From contig JABIRL010000162.1 in the NCBI GenBank assembly GCA_018667855.1, positions 1 through 56,462 of the forward strand: DNA of 56,462 nt, given 5' to 3'. The DNA comes from Rhodospirillaceae bacterium. GTDB taxonomy: Bacteria > Pseudomonadota > Alphaproteobacteria > GCA-2731375. Both the position numbers and the translations under genes were made by a program. A model generated the notes under the pieces. It was given only the letters and a program-made list of their open reading frames with translations, made no database searches and had not been told where the DNA came from. Positions 17,370 through 25,518 of this stretch are shown here, piece by piece. Numbering within the stretch: the first letter of the stretch is position 1; the number at the start of each line of letters is the position of its first letter.

Positions 17370-18608
17370 ATGGTTTCGATCAATGGCGAACGGCTGTTAG
17401 GTGACTTACGCGCGCTGCGCGCCATGGGCGCGACGGGCACCGGCGTCGTGCGTCCGGCATTTTCGGAAATGGATATGACGGCCCGGCGTTGGCTGGCGGA
17501 CCGGTATTCGGATGCCGGCCTGACGGCCCAGATCGATGGCGTTGGCAATGTGCTGGGGCGCTCCCAAAATCCCGGGCCGGCGTTGCTGGTGGGCTCCCAC
17601 TCGGATACCCAGCCGACCGGCGGCTGGCTGGATGGCGCCCTGGGCGTGATTTATGGCCTGGAAGTCGCGCGCGCCCTGGCCGAGGATCCGGCGACCCGAG
17701 ATCTGGCCGTGGATGCCATATCCTGGCAGGACGAGGAGAGCCGGTTCTACGGCTGCATGGGCAGCCGCTCCTTTTGCGGTGATTTCACAGCCGAGGCGGA
17801 AGCCGACCTGCACGACAAGGACGGTGTCGCCTTGGCGGACGCGCTGGCACAGGCCGGACTGTCGGACACGCCTCGACTGGCGGCCGGTGATCACGATTAC
17901 ATTGGCTTTCTTGAAGCCCATATCGAACAGGGCCCGCATCTGGAGCAGGACGGCCGGCGCATCGGTATCGTTCAATCCATCGTCGGCCTGGGCGGCATGG
18001 TTTTCATCTTTAGCGGCCAGCAAAATCATGCCGGCACCACCATGATGGCGGGCCGCAAGGATGCCGCCACGGCTTTGTATGCGCTGGCCAACGCCATAAA
18101 CGAGGAATTCCCCAAGGTCGCCGGCGACCGCTCGGTGTGGACCATGGGCCGCGCCGTGCTGACGCCGGGTGCGCCCTCCATCGTGCCCGGTCATGGCGAG
18201 CTGGAGCTGCAGTTTCGGGACGTGGACCCGGCCGTCCTGGATCGCTTCGAGGCAGTGGCCCACCGGCTGGTGGCCGAGATCAACAGCCGGGGTGGCGCGA
18301 CGGTCGAGGCCAAACCATCCCGGGTGCGTATCCCGCCGGCCCATATGGACCCGGGCTTCCAGGAACATCTTTCCCGCGCCGCGGAAACACATGCGCCGGG
18401 CAATTGGAACGCCATGCCATCCGGTGCCTTTCACGACGCCGGCGTAGTCTGCGGCGTGATGCCCTGCGCCATGCTGTTCATCCCCTCCATCGGCGGTATC
18501 AGCCACGACTTCGCCGAAGACAGCCACGACGACGACATCGTGCTGGGCTGCCAGGTGCTGGCCAGCGGCGCGGCATCAATTGTAATAGCCGCTGCGGGCC
18601 GGCAGTAG
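17370..18608 (+). CDS. Zn-dependent hydrolase, N-carbamoyl-L-amino-acid hydrolase/allantoate amidohydrolase family
   Basis: 412 residues, preceded by the ribosome site AGGAG at 17355-17359. Metal-binding motifs are VGSHSDTQPTGGWLDGALG near residues 75-95, SWQDEESRFYG near 120, EAHIEQGPHLE near 187, and C-terminal PSIGGISHDFAED. The lid has GQQNHAGTTMMAGRKDA, the typical AGTTPM-like segment with Met-Met in place of Pro-Met. The family cleaves carbamoyl amino acids, allantoate or ureidoglycine. No purine-ring or hydantoinase genes are near, so the substrate is unknown. It is paralogous to the gene at 9461-10756, though not closely similar. Confidence 0.92.
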   Translation: MVSINGERLLGDLRALRAMGATGTGVVRPAFSEMDMTARRWLADRYSDAGLTAQIDGVGNVLGRSQNPGPALLVGSHSDTQPTGGWLDGALGVIYGLEVARALAEDPATRDLAVDAISWQDEESRFYGCMGSRSFCGDFTAEAEADLHDKDGVALADALAQAGLSDTPRLAAGDHDYIGFLEAHIEQGPHLEQDGRRIGIVQSIVGLGGMVFIFSGQQNHAGTTMMAGRKDAATALYALANAINEEFPKVAGDRSVWTMGRAVLTPGAPSIVPGHGELELQFRDVDPAVLDRFEAVAHRLVAEINSRGGATVEAKPSRVRIPPAHMDPGFQEHLSRAAETHAPGNWNAMPSGAFHDAGVVCGVMPCAMLFIPSIGGISHDFAEDSHDDDIVLGCQVLASGAASIVIAAAGRQ

Positions 18609-18627
18609 ACAAAAGGGTTAGCGCGAA

Positions 18628-19773
18628 ATGGAAATCATGGCGGGGTTGTGGGCAGAGGCCGTGACGGTCTGGCAGACGGCGGTTCTTGGAGTCGGAGTCG
18701 GGCAGGTCCTGCTGGCCCTGGCGGTATTCATCGTCTTTCTTATTCTACGGCGGATTTTTACCCGTATCGTACTGGCGATTCTGGGCAATATTACCCGGCG
18801 TACGGTCACCCAGTTCGACGATGAATTGATTGCGGCCCTGGAACAACCCTTGCGCTTCGTCTTTATCATCGTCGGGATATATGCGGCGACACAAGTTGTA
18901 TCGTTTCCGGAACAAATAGATGTGCTTCTAACCCGGGTCGTGCGCTCGCTAATCGCCTTTGCTATTTTTTGGACCCTGTATCGTTTTGTCGCGCCACTGT
19001 CCTTTCTTATCGACAAGGCCTTCGGCGCCTTTGGCCGTTCCACCCTGGGTGACAGCCTGAAGGAATTCGTGGCCAAATTGGCGCGCTTTGTCATCGCGGT
19101 GGTGGGCGTCGTGGCCATATTGGAGGAATGGCAATTCAACGTGGGCGCGGTGCTGGGCGGCCTGGGGCTGGTGGGCATGGCGGTGGCCTTTGGGGCCCAG
19201 AACATGATCGCCAATCTGTTTGCCGGCGTGACCATTTTTCTGGACGGAATATTCGAGAAGGGCGACTGGATCAGGGGTGGCGGTGTCGAGGGTACGGTGG
19301 AGGAGATCGGGTTCCGCACCACCAAGATCCGCCGCTTCGACAAGGCCCTAACCACGATCCCCAATGATAAGCTGGCGGGCGATGCCGTGATCAATTTTTC
19401 CCGCATGACCAATCGGCGTATTTATTGGAAGATCGGTATCGAATACAGCGCCACCGAGGGTCAATTGCGGCAGATCGTCAACGGCATCAAGGCACACATC
19501 TATGACAACGATGATTTCGAGGTCGACGCGGGCAAAGTCACAACCTTGATCCACGTGGACAGCTTCAATGATTCTTCGATCGACATCATGCTCTATTGTT
19601 TTACCGCCACCACCAATTGGGGCGTTTGGATGCGCGTCAAGGAAGACCTGGCTTTCGCCATCAAGAACATCGTCGAAGGAGCCGGCAGCGGTTTCGCCTT
19701 CCCCTCCACCTCCATCTACGTGGAAACCCTGCCCTTCGGCACGCCGGAAGTCTTTCCTGCCGGCACCGATTAG
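18628..19773 (+). CDS. MscS family mechanosensitive ion channel
   Basis: 381 residues. The N-terminal third is hydrophobic, with several membrane helices at about 10-35, 75-92, 105-130 and 150-175. The MscS pore helix and beta domain follow: GLGLVGMAVAFGAQNMIANL near 170-192, DGIFEKGDWIRGGG, VEEIGFRTTKIRRFD and IPNDKLAGDAVINFSR. The alpha/beta vestibule domain forms the C-terminal part. It opens under membrane tension to release solutes after osmotic downshock. It follows the amidase gene by 19 bp, so probably shares its transcript. The end is 12 bp from the convergent aquaporin gene. Confidence 0.95.
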   Translation: MEIMAGLWAEAVTVWQTAVLGVGVGQVLLALAVFIVFLILRRIFTRIVLAILGNITRRTVTQFDDELIAALEQPLRFVFIIVGIYAATQVVSFPEQIDVLLTRVVRSLIAFAIFWTLYRFVAPLSFLIDKAFGAFGRSTLGDSLKEFVAKLARFVIAVVGVVAILEEWQFNVGAVLGGLGLVGMAVAFGAQNMIANLFAGVTIFLDGIFEKGDWIRGGGVEGTVEEIGFRTTKIRRFDKALTTIPNDKLAGDAVINFSRMTNRRIYWKIGIEYSATEGQLRQIVNGIKAHIYDNDDFEVDAGKVTTLIHVDSFNDSSIDIMLYCFTATTNWGVWMRVKEDLAFAIKNIVEGAGSGFAFPSTSIYVETLPFGTPEVFPAGTD

Positions 19774-19785
19774 TATCTTTTTGAT

Positions 19786-20451
19786 TTACGCCTCGTCCCG
19801 CAACAGCCAGGCGAAGATTACCGTCGCCGCCACGGCACCGATCAATTGCGCGGCGATAAAGGCCGGCGCGTCGCCCGGCGCGATGCCAGAGAAAGTATCG
19901 GTCAGGGTGCGGGCGATGGTGACCGCCGGGTTGGCGAACGAGGTCGAGGCGGTGAACCAGTAACCGGCGGTAATAAACAGCCCCACCGCATAGGGCACCG
20001 CATCGGGACGGAAGCGGACACAGCCCAATATGGTCGCCACCAGTCCAAACGTGGCGACGAATTCCGCGAACCATTGCCCCACTCCGGTGCGGGCATGGGT
20101 GGAAATCATCAAGACCGGTTCGGCGAACATGATGTGGGCCGCCATGGCACCACAGATCGCGGCGACAATTTGGACCGCCACATAGGCCAGGGCCGCGCCC
20201 GGCTTGATCTCCCGGCGCAGCAGGAACGCCAGCGTCACGGCCGGGTTGAAATGGGCCCCGGATATGGATCCGAATACCAGGATCAGCACCACGAGGATAG
20301 CGCCCGTGGCGATGGTGTTGCCCAACAGCGCGATGGCCGTGTTGCCGCCCGCCAGGCTCTCTCCCATGATGCCGGAGCCGACCACCGTGGCCAGCAAAAA
20401 CGCCGTGCCGATGAATTCCGCCGCCAAACGGCGTGAGAAACTGAACGTCAT
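19786..20451 (-). CDS. MIP family aquaporin/glycerol-type channel
   Basis: 221 residues with six hydrophobic helices. Two NPA boxes are intact: GAHFNPAVT (Asn69) and SFANPAVTIART (Asn174). The protein is in the AqpZ/AqpS-like size range. Some short members next to ars genes carry arsenite or methylarsenate, but no ars genes are seen here, so water or small neutral solutes are the default. Next to an MscS channel on the opposite strand it fits osmotic control. It lies 21 bp after the Nudix gene on the same strand, probably co-transcribed. Confidence 0.92.
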   Translation of the reverse strand: MTFSFSRRLAAEFIGTAFLLATVVGSGIMGESLAGGNTAIALLGNTIATGAILVVLILVFGSISGAHFNPAVTLAFLLRREIKPGAALAYVAVQIVAAICGAMAAHIMFAEPVLMISTHARTGVGQWFAEFVATFGLVATILGCVRFRPDAVPYAVGLFITAGYWFTASTSFANPAVTIARTLTDTFSGIAPGDAPAFIAAQLIGAVAATVIFAWLLRDEA

Positions 20452-20472
20452 GCCTAATTCCCAGAGACCCGC

Positions 20473-21282
20473 CTATTCAAGCACGGTGACCTTGGCGCCC
20501 TCGTCTTCAACCAGGAAATGGCTGCCGGGGTAGCCTGCCTCAGCCGGAATGCGCAGGGTCCGGCCCTTGGGGTGTTTTTCCGGCTCGGGCTGTACGGTGA
20601 CCACGGTGGTCGCGCGGCTGGCCGCCATGGCCGCGTCGACATTTTTGTACTGGGATAGTTTCAACAGGTTCATGCGAGTGGGGAAAACCACCGTACGCTT
20701 GCCCGATTCCGCATCCGCCACCGCCGCTTCCGGCCGCAGCCATTCAGAATCCGTGGATTCCGAACCATCATGCAACGCCACATGATCCACCGGCGCCCGG
20801 GCCACGAAAAATTGCGTATCGAAAACTTTTGGCACGATCCGCGGCGTGATCCAGTGGGCGTAGTTGACCATTTTATCCAGAGCCAGGATCAAACCTTCCG
20901 TGCGGCAGACATCCGCGATGGTGATCTTGCCCGCCGCCAGATCGGCCCGCCAACGGTCCTCTATACCTCTTAACCGCGCCGCGTCGATCAGGGCGTCGCC
21001 GTCCTTGTCGGTGGCCAGCAGGACGCCGCATTCCTCGAACGCCTCGCGGACCGCGGCCACGCGATGGGACAGAGCCGACTCGTCCAGACCTTCGGCGCCA
21101 CGGCAGAAGGGCCGCGCGTCGGAATCTTCGGGATCAACCTTGCCGCCGGGAAACACCAGGGCGCCGGAGAAAGAGTCGATTTCGTGGTGGCGCACCACCA
21201 TGAAAACTTCCAGTCCCTCGGCGCCATCGCGGATCAACAGCACGGTGGAGGCGGATATGGTTGGTTTTTCAGCTTCGCTCAC
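20473..21282 (-). CDS. NUDIX hydrolase of the NUDT19/RP2p (CoA diphosphatase-like) type
   Basis: 269 residues, longer than a minimal Nudix domain. The Nudix box is split. GALVFPGGKVDPEDSD near residues 40-55 is separated by about 20 residues from AVREAFEECGVLLA near 77-90. Such an insertion inside the box is known from NUDT19-like enzymes, which hydrolyse CoA or acyl-CoA. The rest carries AHWITPRIVPKVFDTQFFVA, also typical of that group. It is divergent from the D-lactate dehydrogenase across about 120 bp and precedes the aquaporin. The substrate is inferred from the family only. Confidence 0.88.
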   Translation of the reverse strand: MSEAEKPTISASTVLLIRDGAEGLEVFMVVRHHEIDSFSGALVFPGGKVDPEDSDARPFCRGAEGLDESALSHRVAAVREAFEECGVLLATDKDGDALIDAARLRGIEDRWRADLAAGKITIADVCRTEGLILALDKMVNYAHWITPRIVPKVFDTQFFVARAPVDHVALHDGSESTDSEWLRPEAAVADAESGKRTVVFPTRMNLLKLSQYKNVDAAMAASRATTVVTVQPEPEKHPKGRTLRIPAEAGYPGSHFLVEDEGAKVTVLE

Positions 21283-21405
21283 AGCTACTCACATTTCTTG
21301 CTTTGTTCAGGTTTGATGCGTTGTAGCACATTAATCAATATGGGGTGCTGGTATCAGGGTCGCGGTTATGTCATTTTGCCCGTCCAATCGAAAAGGATGT
21401 TCCTC

Positions 21406-22815
21406 ATGAGCCTTGCAGTTGACAATAACGGCGCCCAACCGCTTCCCGAATCCTTGATCGCGACACTGACGGAATTGCTGGGAGAGCGGTTCACGATGTC
21501 GAATTCAGTGCGGGAACATCACGGCAAGGGGGAGGCCTATCACACCGCTGCCCTGCCCGACGGGGTCGCCTATGGCAACAGCACCGACGAAGTGTCGGCC
21601 ATCGTCAAGGCCTGTGCGGCCCATGGCACGCCGGTCATCCCCTATGGCACCGGCACCGCGCTGGAAGGCCATACCCTGGCCTTGCGGGGCGGCATTTCCC
21701 TGGATGTCAGCGGCATGGATCAGGTCATTCGGGTCAGTCCGGAGGATATGGATTGCACGGTGCAGGCGGGCGTTACCCGCAATCAGTTGAACGAATATCT
21801 GCGCGACACGGGTTTGTTTTTTCCCGTCGACCCCGGCGCCGATGCCTCCCTAGGCGGCATGTCGGCCACCCGGGCCAGCGGCACGACGACAGTCCGGTAC
21901 GGCGCCATGCGCGAAAATGTCCTGGCCCTGACCGTGGTCCTGGCCGATGGCCGCGTTATCCAAACCGCGCGGCGGGCCCGCAAGTCATCGGCCGGCTATG
22001 ACCTGACCCGGTTGTTCGTCGGCTCCGAAGGCACATTGGGAGTTATCACCGAGGTTACCCTGCGCCTGTTTGGTATTCCGGAGGCGACACAGGCGGCGGT
22101 CTGCTCTTTTCCCGATCTGGAATCGGCGGTCAACACGGTGATCACCGTCGTGCAATGCGGCATTCCCATCGCGCGCTGTGAACTGCTGGACAAGACCGGC
22201 ATGAAGATGATCTGCGATTACGGCAAGCTGGACGACTACACCATCGGCGACACCTTGTTCATGGAATTTCACGGCAGCGAGGCGGGCGTGACGGAACAGG
22301 CGGCGCAGGTCCAGGCCATCGCGGCGGACTATGGCGCGGGCGATTTCAAATGGGCCTCCAAACCCGAGGACCGCACAAAATTGTGGGAGGCGCGCCATAA
22401 CGGCCACTATGCCATTCTGGCCACCGCCAAACCGGGCCAGAATGTCATGGCCACGGATGTCTGCGTCCCCGTCTCGCGCCTGGCCGAGTGTATCCTGGCC
22501 ACCAAGGAAGATCTGGAACAAAGCGGCCTGGTCTCGCCCTTCGTGGGCCATGCGGGCGACGGCAATTTCCATATGTCGATCATCGCCAACTATGACGACG
22601 AGGCGGAAAACAAACTGGCCCATGACATTCACGACCGTCTGGTCCATCGCGCCCAGGATATGGAAGGGACCTGCACCGGCGAACATGGCATTGGTTCGGG
22701 CAAGATCGATTACCTGGAAGAAGAACTCGGCGGTGCCGTGGACGTCATGCGCGCCGTGAAACGGGCCCTGGATCCCGACAACATCATGAATCCGGGCAAG
22801 ATACTGCGGCTTTAA
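21406..22815 (+). CDS. FAD-linked D-lactate dehydrogenase/glycolate oxidase (GlcD/LDHD type)
   Basis: 469 residues from the ATG at 21406; AAAAGG lies about 10 bp upstream. The long frame upstream of it has no family similarity. The PCMH-type FAD domain has IPYGTGTALEGH, FFPVDPGADASLGGMSAT, ASGTTTVRYGAMRENVL and VGSEGTLGVITEVTLRL. The C-terminal FAD-oxidase domain ends with VGHAGDGNFHMS and GTCTGEHGIGSGK. Pattern and length match cytochrome-linked D-lactate dehydrogenase (LDHD) better than GlcD of the three-subunit glycolate oxidase; no glcE or glcF follows. Expected role: oxidation of D-lactate or another D-2-hydroxyacid. The stop overlaps the convergent hydrolase stop (TTAA). Confidence 0.93.
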   Translation: MSLAVDNNGAQPLPESLIATLTELLGERFTMSNSVREHHGKGEAYHTAALPDGVAYGNSTDEVSAIVKACAAHGTPVIPYGTGTALEGHTLALRGGISLDVSGMDQVIRVSPEDMDCTVQAGVTRNQLNEYLRDTGLFFPVDPGADASLGGMSATRASGTTTVRYGAMRENVLALTVVLADGRVIQTARRARKSSAGYDLTRLFVGSEGTLGVITEVTLRLFGIPEATQAAVCSFPDLESAVNTVITVVQCGIPIARCELLDKTGMKMICDYGKLDDYTIGDTLFMEFHGSEAGVTEQAAQVQAIAADYGAGDFKWASKPEDRTKLWEARHNGHYAILATAKPGQNVMATDVCVPVSRLAECILATKEDLEQSGLVSPFVGHAGDGNFHMSIIANYDDEAENKLAHDIHDRLVHRAQDMEGTCTGEHGIGSGKIDYLEEELGGAVDVMRAVKRALDPDNIMNPGKILRL

Positions 22816-23600
22816 TCCATTCCATTTGCGGCGAGCCATTCACCGCAGGCCTGAGCAACATCCCGCCAGCCGTCTTCCAGCAGCAGCATGTGGCCCATGT
22901 CCGGGAATTCCAAGTAGGTCGCCTGGTCGCGGTATTTGTCCGCGACCTTTTGCACCGTGGCGGGTGAGATTACCCGGTCGCGGCCGCCGGCGATGGCCAG
23001 CAAGGGGCAATCCACGTTGACGGCGTTGACGTAGGAGGCACGGCCCAGGTCGAACATCCAGAACAGGCATTCATACAGGGCCCGGCCGGATTCGGGCACG
23101 AATTGGGCAAAGACCTCTTCCTGACGCGCCGGCGAAAGGCAATTCAAGGAGTTGGCCGCGGCGATTTCAAACACGGCGCTGATGGTCTGATCCCAGATCG
23201 GCCCGAGGGACATCAGGCCCATGGCGGCGGCAATCTCGTTCTCGGAGGACGGCAGCACGCCCCAGGGCGGCGCCGGGGTCAACAGGATCGCGGCGCGCGC
23301 CAAACCCCTGGCGGCCAGCAGTTGCGCCAGCAAACCGCCCATGGAATGGCCCAGCAAAACCGGAGGCCGGTCAAGATCTTCGATCATGGAGCAGAGGTCG
23401 GCCAGATAGTCGGCCAGCCCTGTTTGCGTCAGACGCGGATCGGGTGGTTGATCGGGGCCCTGGTCATGATAGCGCAGCCCGGGCGTCAGGACGGTCCAGC
23501 CGGCGGCCTCGAAATGATCGCGAAATTCATTGAATATCCAGGCCGTGGAGCAGGCGCCCGGCAGCATCACGATGGTTCCCATATGGGCTGACCCGTTCAT
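22812..23600 (-). CDS. alpha/beta hydrolase
   Basis: 262 residues from the ATG at 23600; the frame continues upstream but that part lies over rppH and is not protein-like. Alpha/beta fold with an early strand MGTIVMLPGACSTAWIF. The nucleophile elbow GHSMGGLLAQL is near residue 96. An acid is likely in GGRDRVISP, and the catalytic His lies in DMGHMLLLEDGW near 240. No more specific family was recognised; the mid-region lid suggests an esterase or thioesterase. It starts 8 bp after rppH, so it is probably the last gene of the long minus-strand block. Confidence 0.85.
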   Translation of the reverse strand: MNGSAHMGTIVMLPGACSTAWIFNEFRDHFEAAGWTVLTPGLRYHDQGPDQPPDPRLTQTGLADYLADLCSMIEDLDRPPVLLGHSMGGLLAQLLAARGLARAAILLTPAPPWGVLPSSENEIAAAMGLMSLGPIWDQTISAVFEIAAANSLNCLSPARQEEVFAQFVPESGRALYECLFWMFDLGRASYVNAVNVDCPLLAIAGGRDRVISPATVQKVADKYRDQATYLEFPDMGHMLLLEDGWRDVAQACGEWLAANGMD

Positions 23601-23608
23601 ACAAGGTG

Positions 23609-24079
23609 TTATACGAGGTGTTGAAAGGCGGCCACGACCTGGGCGTAGTTTTCCCGCTTGAAAGCCACCGCGACGTCGATCAGGCTCGCCATGGGGGTCC
23701 ATTTCCAGGCATCGAATTCCGGCTCCGCCGTGGCCAGATTGATATCGCTGTCGCCGCCCAGGAACCTCATGGCGAACCACTTTTGGGTTTGGCCGCGAAA
23801 TCGCCCCTGCCAGACCTTATCGGCCAGATCATGGGGCAGGTCATAGGGGATCCAATCCTCGGTCTCGCCGATAATTTCAGCCCTGTTGGTGCCGATCTCC
23901 TCCTCCAACTCGCGCAAGGCTGCCTGGCGCGGCGTCTCGTCCGCCTCGACGCCGCCCTGGGGCATCTGCCAGGCCTCGACGACCTGATCGATACGTTGTG
24001 CGACAAAAATCAAACCATCCGGGTTGATCAACATAATGCCGACGCAGGGCCGGTAGGGGCGTTCCAAAAAAGGTATCAA
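23609..24079 (-). CDS. rppH: RNA pyrophosphohydrolase
   Basis: 156 residues. N-terminal PYRPCVGIMLINPDGLIFVAQR and AWQMPQGGVE are diagnostic for RppH. A complete Nudix box covers 42-63 (G-x5-E, x7, R56-E57-L, E60-E61, G63). RppH removes pyrophosphate from 5'-triphosphate mRNA and starts RNase E-dependent decay. The start overlaps the previous gene by four bases. The position after the divergent polysaccharide deacetylase gene is, to my knowledge, a common alphaproteobacterial order. Confidence 0.96.
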   Translation of the reverse strand: MIPFLERPYRPCVGIMLINPDGLIFVAQRIDQVVEAWQMPQGGVEADETPRQAALRELEEEIGTNRAEIIGETEDWIPYDLPHDLADKVWQGRFRGQTQKWFAMRFLGGDSDINLATAEPEFDAWKWTPMASLIDVAVAFKRENYAQVVAAFQHLV

Positions 24080-25473
24080 GGTTTTGCCGGTCCTTTTCCT
24101 GCAAGGGCTGAAACGGGCACCAGATCAAAACCGCGATCGCCCATGGCGCGGGTCCATTGGGCCAGCCGCTCTATGGTCACGGGGTAGGGAAAACCGATGC
24201 CGATGGCGCCACCCGTAGCGGAGGCCAGGCGCTCCAACTCCAGCAACCGGGCATCGATCGCGGCGCGGGAGGCCGTGACATCAACAATCCGGTCCGAGGC
24301 CGCGACATCAAGGCCCAGCTTATCCGCCACATCAACGGCGACGGAGGCGGAAGATGCGCGGGCATCCAGGAACATCAGGCCGCGCCCGCGCATGGCCTCC
24401 AATATGGGTGCCAGATGAGACTCGGCCGAGGTGAAACGCCCGCCCATATAGTTGACCACGCCCACATAGCCGGTAAAGCGGCCCAGCAGCCAATCCAGTC
24501 GCTTAAGGTTGCGGTTGATGGTCAGGCTGGTCAACAGAGTATGGGGCCCGGGGTCGTTGGTGGGGTAATCCATGGGTTCCATCGGCACCTGCAACAGTAC
24601 CTCGTGCCCGGCGGCGCGGGCCTGGTTGACATAGTCCTGCAAATTTCGGCCGTACGGGGCGAAGGCCAGGGTCACACCGCCGGGCAATTGCTGCACGGCG
24701 GCCAAGGTGGTGGCTTGCGAAAGGCCAAGACTGCCCACCACCAGGGCAATGCGCGGCCGGCCGGTGGCCTTGTAGGGGCGGGCGTAAACCTGCAAGGGCG
24801 TGCGGCCGTCGGCGGCGACCACGGGCAGGTTGCCATCATCGGTGGATTTGACCAACGCGGGATCGGGCGCCGGGCGCAATCCGCCGGAACGGGTGAAGGT
24901 ACCGCGCGGGGTCTGCCGATTTGCTACCCGACGCGTTCTGGTATCATCCCCGGCACCCGGCGTGGGTGCCGCCGCCTTTGTCTTAGCGGTCTTATGACTG
25001 TCCGTCTTAGGCTGATCATTCCGCACCAGGGGTGTCGGACCGCGGGCGGGTTTTTTCTTGGCCGCATGATCTGTGGGCGATGGAACCTTCGATTTGGAAG
25101 CTTGACCGCTATCCGGGGCCGGTTTGGCGTGGCCCTGGTCCTGGTCCTGACCGTCGGCCTTTTCCCCATGGTCTTCCCCATGGCCACCATCATCCTTGGC
25201 AGGCTTCGCCGGTGTCGCGGCAGCGACCTGTTCGCCGCTGCCATCCTTGGTAAGATCGATGCTCATGACGGCGCGGGTCGTATCGGCCGTTTGTTGGCCA
25301 TGTTCGGCCGGCTCGTAACTATAGGTCAACCAGCCGCCCAGACCCGCACCACCGGCCAACAGCAGAAATACAACTACCGACAGCGCACCGGGCCGCCGCC
25401 GGGGGGTTTTCGCCGCCCGTTCCTTGGCCGGTTTTTCTTTCGCCGGTTTCTTGACCCTGGGTTTCCTGGCCAC
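24076..25473 (-). CDS. divergent polysaccharide deacetylase family protein (YibQ/DUF610)
   Basis: 465 residues. An N-terminal Lys/Arg/Pro-rich cytoplasmic segment (1-28) precedes one membrane anchor (about 29-52, SVVVFLLLAGGAGLGGWL). A long low-complexity linker of about 150 residues rich in Lys, Asp, Ala and Pro follows. The C-terminal NodB-like barrel (about 235-460) has RIALVVGSLGLSQATT, VLLQVPMEPMDYP, VVNYMGGRFTS and IGFPYPVTIERL. The family is linked to envelope maintenance beside ctpA and envC. The deacetylase activity is uncertain because the family diverges at metal sites. rppH overlaps the 3' end. Confidence 0.88.
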   Translation of the reverse strand: MARKPRVKKPAKEKPAKERAAKTPRRRPGALSVVVFLLLAGGAGLGGWLTYSYEPAEHGQQTADTTRAVMSIDLTKDGSGEQVAAATPAKPAKDDGGHGEDHGEKADGQDQDQGHAKPAPDSGQASKSKVPSPTDHAAKKKPARGPTPLVRNDQPKTDSHKTAKTKAAAPTPGAGDDTRTRRVANRQTPRGTFTRSGGLRPAPDPALVKSTDDGNLPVVAADGRTPLQVYARPYKATGRPRIALVVGSLGLSQATTLAAVQQLPGGVTLAFAPYGRNLQDYVNQARAAGHEVLLQVPMEPMDYPTNDPGPHTLLTSLTINRNLKRLDWLLGRFTGYVGVVNYMGGRFTSAESHLAPILEAMRGRGLMFLDARASSASVAVDVADKLGLDVAASDRIVDVTASRAAIDARLLELERLASATGGAIGIGFPYPVTIERLAQWTRAMGDRGFDLVPVSALAGKGPAKP

Positions 25474-25518
25474 GCTTTCTCTACCCCGCGCCGTCCCGCG
25501 CCATCCGGGACCGGCTAC

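Noticed and set aside
21064-21405. N-terminal extension of the D-lactate dehydrogenase frame
   Set aside because: It overlaps the divergent Nudix gene and has no similarity to the family; the ATG at 21406 has a ribosome site and gives the usual length.
23601-23780. N-terminal extension of the alpha/beta hydrolase frame
   Set aside because: Antiparallel to nothing but lies across rppH in another frame; Arg/Gly/Pro-rich and not family-like.
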